A DNA stretch of 10,254 nt. Origin: Sulfidibacterium sp964588415 (GTDB lineage: Bacteria > Bacteroidota > Bacteroidia > Bacteroidales > F082). The notes below the pieces were generated by a model that did not search any database, had not been told where the DNA came from, and worked only from the letters and a program-made list of their open reading frames with translations. Shown in pieces: positions 6,465 to 10,254 of the stretch. The position numbers and the translations under genes were made by a program. Each line of letters opens with the position of its first letter. Position 1 is the first letter of the stretch. The stretch spans positions 1 through 10,254 of the forward strand of contig CAZPPK010000107.1 of the NCBI GenBank assembly GCA_964588415.1, given 5' to 3'.

Positions 6465-6746
6465 ATAAATACTGATAAATCATTAATAAAACTATCCGTC
6501 ATTACGAGGGACATTCAATAGCCTGTGGGTGAGGCGACGAAGCAATCTCACAATTACTTTCTGGTATAAAATGAGATGGCTTCTTCACGCTTGCCCGCAA
6601 ATCCTCCCAAGTTTCATCGCCATGACGCCTGTCTTTATAGTAGTTTTTGTCATTAAAGAACGACAGAACGCTAATTGATAATGATCAAAAATCGGTGTAA
6701 ATCATAATAATCATAACAAATCAGTGTACTATTATATATCGCAAAA
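6465..6746. other. Intergenic spacer between gcvP and citDE
   Basis: With the promoter just below it, this forms a 329-base gap between two genes of the same strand. It holds the palindromic repeat at 6497-6627, which may act as a boundary between the transcripts, and an AT-rich stretch (6660-6745) with scattered AATCAT repeats just past the gcvP stop. No reading frame worth reporting and no GC-rich hairpin with a T-run was seen. Confidence 0.6.
6497..6627. repeat. Dispersed palindromic repeat (GTCATTACGAGG...GAAGCAATCTCA type), about 131 bases
   Basis: The ends are perfect 6-base inverted repeats, CGTCAT (6497-6502) and ATGACG (6622-6627), extending to 9 of 11 pairs. A central pair, GAAGCAATCTCA (6539-6550) and TGAGATGGCTTC (6572-6583), matches at 11 of 12 positions and encloses a short loop containing TTACTTTCTGGTATAAA. 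The words CGTCATTACGAGG and GAAGCAATCTCA are a familiar dispersed intergenic repeat in Bacteroidota and other genomes. The RNA could form a long imperfect hairpin. It resembles a MITE or REP-like element without coding capacity; the symmetry is seen, the family membership is from memory. Confidence 0.75.
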
Positions 6747-9656
6747 TCACGAATTCATATTATTGATATCCGCAATGGGATTTTCGTATTCACTTAAAGG
6801 AAGGCAGGTGCAAAGATTCCGGTCACCGTAAGCATCGTCAACTTTTGCTACCGGAGTGAAATATTTCGCTTCGCGTACCCACTCCAGTGGAAAAGCTGCT
6901 TTTTCCCGGCTGTAAGGAAAATCATACTTTGTCGTAGTTACCATTTCAAGTGTGTGCGGTGCATTGCAAACCACATTGTTTTTGGGGTCAACCTTTTGCG
7001 CTTCAATTTCTCTTATCTCTTCACGAATAGCCGTCATGGCTTCCACAAAACGATCCAGCGATTCTTTGGGCTCGCTCTCAGTAGGTTCTACCATCAGGGT
7101 TCCGTGCACCGGGAATGCTACTGTCGGAGCATGAAATCCATAATCCATCAAACGCTTGGCAATGTCAATTACTTCGATGCCAGCAGAATGGCTGAATGGG
7201 TTGCAGTCAAGAATCATTTCATGAGCGACCCGTCCATTTTTCCCTGTGTAAAGAATAGGGTAGGAGTCTTTTAGTTTTTCTTTCAGGTAGTTGGCATTGA
7301 AAATAGCCATTTTGGTAGTTTCTTTCAGGCCGGTTTTCCCCAACATTTTTAAATAACCGTAGGAGATAACTAAAACAAGGGCACTCCCGTATGGAGCAGA
7401 AGCGACGGCGTGAATGCCTTGTTCGCCACCGGTTTCAACAAAGACGTGATTGGGCAGGAAAGGTTTCAGATGTTTTGCAACGCCAATTGGGCCCATTCCC
7501 GGACCACCACCACCGTGTGGAATGCCAAAGGTCTTGTGCAGGTTCAAATGACAAACGTCGGCACCAATAAGTCCCGGGCTGGTATAGCCAACTTGTGCAT
7601 TCATATTGGCACCATCCATATAAACTTGTCCGCCATGGCTGTGAATAATATCCATAATATCCATAATTCCTTCTTCAAACACGCCATGCGTAGAAGGATA
7701 GGTAATCATTAAAGCGCCCAGGTTTTCTTTGTAAGTCTCTGTCTTTTGTTTCAGATCATCAATATCAATATTCCCGTTTTCATCCGTTTTCACGACTACG
7801 ATCTGAAAACCTGCCATAGTAGCGCTGGCGGGATTTGTTCCGTGCGCAGATGCTGGTATCAGGCAAACATTGCGATATTTTTGATCTAAACTGTCAAGAT
7901 AGGCCCTGATGACAGCAAGCCCTGTGTATTCTCCCGCAGCTCCGGAATTAGGCATGAATGACATGTCTTCAAAACCGGTAATTGTGCAAAGAATGTTCTT
8001 CATCTCGCCGATCACTTCGCTGTAGCCTTTAACCTGATCTTGAGGGACAAAAGGATGAATATCAGTAAATTCCGGCCAGCTGACAGGCACCATTTCTGCG
8101 ACTGCATTGAGTTTCATGGTGCATGAACCTAAAGGAATCATCGTCCGGTTCAGTGCCAGATCTTTGTTTTCCAGATGCTTCATGTAGCGCATCATCTGTG
8201 TTTCAGAAACGTATTTACTGAAAACAGGATGTTCCATAAAATCACTGGTTCTTTGCAGGGGCTCAGGAATAGCTACTTTGGCATTGGCTTCCATATCGTT
8301 AAATTTAACGACTGGTTTTTCTGTTTGGCAGGCTTCTGTAAATAATGCAATGATTTCTTCGACATCTTTCCGGTTTGTGGTTTCATCCAAACTAATGCCT
8401 ATGTGATTTTCATTAATGTATCTGAAATTGATGCCTTTTTCAAGTGCTTTGCTGCGAATCAGATTTGCACTGACATCTCCAGGGAGTTGCAAATAAAGTG
8501 TATCAAAAAATTCTGAATTTAGATTTTTGTAGCCCAGGGAATCAAGATTCGATGTGAGATCCACTGCCAATGAGTGGATGTTTTCTGCAATTTCAATCAG
8601 TCCTTTTTTGCCATGATAAACGCCGTAAAAACCGGCCATAATAGCCAGTAAAGCTTGGGCGGTGCAAATATTGGAAGTTGCTTTTTCCCTTTTGATGTGT
8701 TGCTCACGGGTTTGCAATGCCATGCGCAATACTTCTTTTCCGTTGACATCTTTTGAAATCCCGATAATTCTTCCGGGTAATTGACGTTTATAATCTTCAG
8801 TTGTAGCAAAATAAGCAGCATGAGGTCCGCCGAAGCCCATGGGAACGCCAAAACGTTGTGATGAACCAAATACCACACTGGCGCCCCATTCTCCCGGAGG
8901 GGTGAGCAAAGTAAGGCTTAACAAATCGGCAGCAACTGCCAGCGGAATATTTTTTTCGTTTAATTTTTTTGCAAGACTTGAAAAATTATTGATTTGACCT
9001 TTTTGATCAGGGTATTGAACCATGCACCCGAAAACTTTATCCGTCAGTTCGAAACGAGCTTCATTTGTAATGACAAGTTCAATCTCCAAAGAATGAGCTC
9101 TCGATTTTAAAACTTCAAGTGTTTGGGAAAATACATCTTCAGAAACCAGAAAAACATTGGTCCCGGCTTTCACCTGCGCCCTGGACCTTGCATGATAAAA
9201 CATCAGCATCGCTTCTGCAGCAGCAGTGCCTTCATCCAACAATGATGCATTCGCCAAAAGGAGTCCCGTAAGACTTGCGATCATGGTCTGAAAGTTCAGT
9301 AAAGCTTCAAGCCTGCCCTGGGAAATTTCAGCCTGATAAGGAGTGTAAGATGTGTACCAACCCGGGTTTTCAAAAACATTCCTCATAATTACCGGAGGCA
9401 CAAAAGTGTTGTAATATCCTAATCCGATATAGGTCTTAAAAATTTTGTTTTTTGCGGCAAGCCCACGAATGTGATTGAGATATTCGAATTCTGTCATTCC
9501 TTCCGGAACATCCAGGTCATCTTTCATTCGGATCTTAGTAGGAATGGTCTCGTCAATTAACTGGTCAACAGAATGAAGCCCCATTTCATCAAGCATGCTT
9601 TTGATGTCGTCGCACTGTGGCCCGTTGTGACGTCTTAAGAAATTATTTTGTGTCAT
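6747..9656 (-). CDS. gcvP: Glycine dehydrogenase (decarboxylating), P-protein of the glycine cleavage system
   Basis: This 969-residue protein is a full-length, single-chain P-protein (about 957 residues in E. coli), not the split GcvPA/GcvPB form. It decarboxylates glycine with pyridoxal phosphate and passes the aminomethyl group to the lipoyl arm of GcvH. The PLP lysine is K708 in NLHKTFGIPHGGGGPGMGPIG, matching the known site near residue 706. Other family blocks are FLRRHNGP at the N-terminus, GWYTSYTPYQAEISQGRLEAL (about 77-97), GGPHAAYFA, TREQHIKREKATSNICTAQ, IPLGSCTMKLNA, SAHGTNPASATMAGF, GVFEEGI and, near the end, HGTLMVEPTESE. It is cytoplasmic. gcvH, gcvT and lpd are not in the window, so the system is scattered, as is frequent in Bacteroidota. 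The reading frame is intact. It is followed by 329 bases before the citrate lyase operon and is probably transcribed on its own. Confidence 0.97.
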   Translation of the reverse strand: MTQNNFLRRHNGPQCDDIKSMLDEMGLHSVDQLIDETIPTKIRMKDDLDVPEGMTEFEYLNHIRGLAAKNKIFKTYIGLGYYNTFVPPVIMRNVFENPGWYTSYTPYQAEISQGRLEALLNFQTMIASLTGLLLANASLLDEGTAAAEAMLMFYHARSRAQVKAGTNVFLVSEDVFSQTLEVLKSRAHSLEIELVITNEARFELTDKVFGCMVQYPDQKGQINNFSSLAKKLNEKNIPLAVAADLLSLTLLTPPGEWGASVVFGSSQRFGVPMGFGGPHAAYFATTEDYKRQLPGRIIGISKDVNGKEVLRMALQTREQHIKREKATSNICTAQALLAIMAGFYGVYHGKKGLIEIAENIHSLAVDLTSNLDSLGYKNLNSEFFDTLYLQLPGDVSANLIRSKALEKGINFRYINENHIGISLDETTNRKDVEEIIALFTEACQTEKPVVKFNDMEANAKVAIPEPLQRTSDFMEHPVFSKYVSETQMMRYMKHLENKDLALNRTMIPLGSCTMKLNAVAEMVPVSWPEFTDIHPFVPQDQVKGYSEVIGEMKNILCTITGFEDMSFMPNSGAAGEYTGLAVIRAYLDSLDQKYRNVCLIPASAHGTNPASATMAGFQIVVVKTDENGNIDIDDLKQKTETYKENLGALMITYPSTHGVFEEGIMDIMDIIHSHGGQVYMDGANMNAQVGYTSPGLIGADVCHLNLHKTFGIPHGGGGPGMGPIGVAKHLKPFLPNHVFVETGGEQGIHAVASAPYGSALVLVISYGYLKMLGKTGLKETTKMAIFNANYLKEKLKDSYPILYTGKNGRVAHEMILDCNPFSHSAGIEVIDIAKRLMDYGFHAPTVAFPVHGTLMVEPTESEPKESLDRFVEAMTAIREEIREIEAQKVDPKNNVVCNAPHTLEMVTTTKYDFPYSREKAAFPLEWVREAKYFTPVAKVDDAYGDRNLCTCLPLSEYENPIADINNMNS

Positions 9657-9723
9657 TAAAATTGGTTTTAAGCTGTAATTTTAATCAATGATAAACGCTG
9701 TTTTCTGAGTGATTTTAAGACTG

Positions 9724-9731
9724 CAAATTTA
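9724..9731 (-). promoter_or_regulatory. Candidate -7 box of the gcvP promoter
   Basis: On the minus strand 9731 to 9724 reads TAAATTTG, a match to the Bacteroidota TAnnTTTG element, 67 bases before the gcvP ATG at 9656. No convincing TTTG was found at the -33 distance, so support is moderate. The resulting leader of about 55-60 bases is too short for a glycine riboswitch. Confidence 0.4.
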
Positions 9732-9814
9732 AGAACTATTCGATTGCCTGTTTATGAATTAACCACTGAAATTGTGGAAAAATAGTTATTTATAACGGCT
9801 CAAGTTTTAAACAG

Positions 9815-9850
9815 AGTTCATAAAATGCCTAAAGTTCATAAAGTGCCTAA
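9815..9850. repeat. Tandem duplication of an 18-base unit
   Basis: Two adjacent copies of an 18-base unit, 9815-9832 (AGTTCATAAAATGCCTAA) and 9833-9850 (AGTTCATAAAGTGCCTAA), differ at one base. A third copy starts (AGT) but runs into the GGAAG-rich hairpin that follows. It lies upstream of gcvP, beyond the promoter candidate. It looks like a minisatellite-style intergenic repeat, probably one composite element with the hairpin. Confidence 0.8.
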
Positions 9851-9900
9851 AGTCGGAAGCTGGAAGCCGGAAGAAAACTTCGGTCTTCTGACTTCCGGCT
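9851..9900. repeat. GGAAG-rich hairpin repeat
   Basis: Three close copies of a GGAAG word (9855-9859, 9862-9866, 9869-9873) are followed by their reverse complements. AGCCGGAAG (9865-9873) pairs perfectly with CTTCCGGCT (9892-9900) around an 18-base loop. An alternative pairing of AAGTCGGAAG (9850-9859) with CTTCTGACTT (9885-9894) has one G-T wobble and shares bases with the first, so the two folds exclude each other. GC content is well above the flanks. Similar GGAAG/CTTCC arrays are common between genes in Bacteroidota; that statement is from general knowledge. Confidence 0.65.
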
Positions 9901-10159
9901 CTTTCTATATTTCAAATATTTTCTAACTTGCAAGGTTCGAAAACCAAAACCTAATCTGGTTCAAGTCTTCAAGAAAGACAGTGGGGAAGCAGACTTGGAT
10001 CAATTTATGCTAAGCGACTTCATAAGTGGCACAAGTCAGCCATCACACTTACTTGCGTTAAGAATGTACCAGTGAGGGTCCCATAGTTGTTCTTTCCAAG
10101 GCATAGTAATTTGTTTTTTAAAGCAAATTACAACCTAAAAAGTGTAAACTATCTCCCTT
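9901..10159. other. Unassigned region upstream of the right-edge reading frame
   Basis: About 260 bases with no gene I can support. A short stem GGTT/AACC is near 9934-9945. On the minus strand a 22-codon frame (10036-10104) starts MPWKEQLWDPHWY and ends at TGA; on the + strand an open stretch without a start (about 9956-10087) reads into a TAG. Neither resembles a family I know. The base composition is less AT-rich than the other spacers, so this may be the remains of a gene or of a mobile element, or an RNA. Confidence 0.35.
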
Positions 10160-10167
10160 TAACTTTG
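10160..10167 (+). promoter_or_regulatory. Candidate -7 box for the right-edge gene
   Basis: TAACTTTG matches the Bacteroidota TAnnTTTG element and ends six bases before the ATG at 10174. No TTTG is found at the -33 distance. If used, transcription would start at or next to the ATG, implying a leaderless message, or would serve a later start outside the window. Confidence 0.35.
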
Positions 10168-10173
10168 TAAAGC

Positions 10174-10254
10174 ATGTGCCTTAACGAACATAATAAGAAC
10201 TGCCCACAAACAGCACAGTGTGCCTCGAAGAAAGAGGATATAGTAAAGTTCTTT
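10174..10254 (+). CDS. Partial reading frame running off the right edge, cysteine-containing N-terminus
   Basis: An ATG at 10174 opens 27 codons without a stop up to the end of the window. An in-frame TAA at 10168 lies two codons upstream, so this is the first possible ATG start in the frame. The peptide begins MCLNEHNKNCPQTAQCA and continues with charged residues (KKEDIVKFF). It has three cysteines (2, 10, 16), which could be part of a metal-binding or Fe-S N-terminus such as those in some Fnr-type regulators, but the fragment is too short to name. A -7-like box lies just upstream. It would be transcribed divergently from gcvP. That it is a real gene is a reasonable guess, not a demonstration. 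Confidence 0.4.
   Translation, partial: MCLNEHNKNCPQTAQCASKKEDIVKFF

Noticed and set aside
7410..7712. 100-codon + strand frame opposite gcvP
   Set aside because: It is an antisense shadow of the strongly conserved PLP-binding region of gcvP; no promoter or homology supports it.
9657..9730. Glycine riboswitch in front of gcvP
   Set aside because: The leader predicted from the -7 box is only about 55-60 bases and shows no paired aptamer-like helices.
1..10254. CRISPR array, tRNA or rRNA genes, intact transposase or phage genes
   Set aside because: No regularly spaced direct repeats, tRNA-like cloverleaf, rRNA segment or transposase/integrase frame was recognised on either strand.

Overview
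The window looks like chromosomal DNA of a member of the Bacteroidota, probably an anaerobic or facultative environmental member of the class Bacteroidia. The evidence is AT-rich spacers, near absence of Shine-Dalgarno sequences, promoter candidates of the Bacteroidota type (TTTG near -33, TAnnTTTG near -7), a single-chain glycine decarboxylase, and intergenic palindromic repeats of a style common in this phylum. The assignment is inferred from sequence style, not from a marker gene.

Left part (about 90-2814, + strand): a promoter overlapped by a near-perfect palindrome, then four closely spaced genes in one direction: a TetR-family repressor, a small cupin, a hemerythrin-like di-iron protein and a polytopic NapH/YccM/CcoG-like membrane protein with two [4Fe-4S] motifs. 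Spacers are 30-51 bases, so this reads as one self-regulated operon. Its gene content suggests a redox, oxygen or nitric-oxide response, but no substrate can be read from the sequence. Positions 2815-3319 are a convergent spacer carrying a degenerate palindromic repeat.

Middle part (3320-6417, - strand): a citrate lyase operon transcribed right to left. The first gene encodes a natural fusion of the acyl-carrier subunit (CitD) to the beta subunit (CitE), the second encodes the alpha subunit (CitF), and the last is a small YwbE-family gene. Together CitD, CitE and CitF would split citrate to acetate and oxaloacetate. The ligase and prosthetic-group genes (citC, citX, citG) and a citrate carrier are not in the window.

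Right part (6747-9656, - strand): full-length gcvP, the pyridoxal-phosphate P-protein of the glycine cleavage system, with its own promoter candidate. It is separated from the citrate lyase genes by 329 bases holding a second repeat family. Upstream of gcvP lie an 18-base tandem duplication and a GGAAG-rich hairpin, then about 250 bases I cannot assign. At the right edge a short reading frame begins at 10174 on the + strand and runs out of the window.

The most noteworthy points are the CitD-CitE fusion, the operator-controlled hemerythrin/cupin/Fe-S membrane operon, and the three different repeat structures sitting in the three large spacers.
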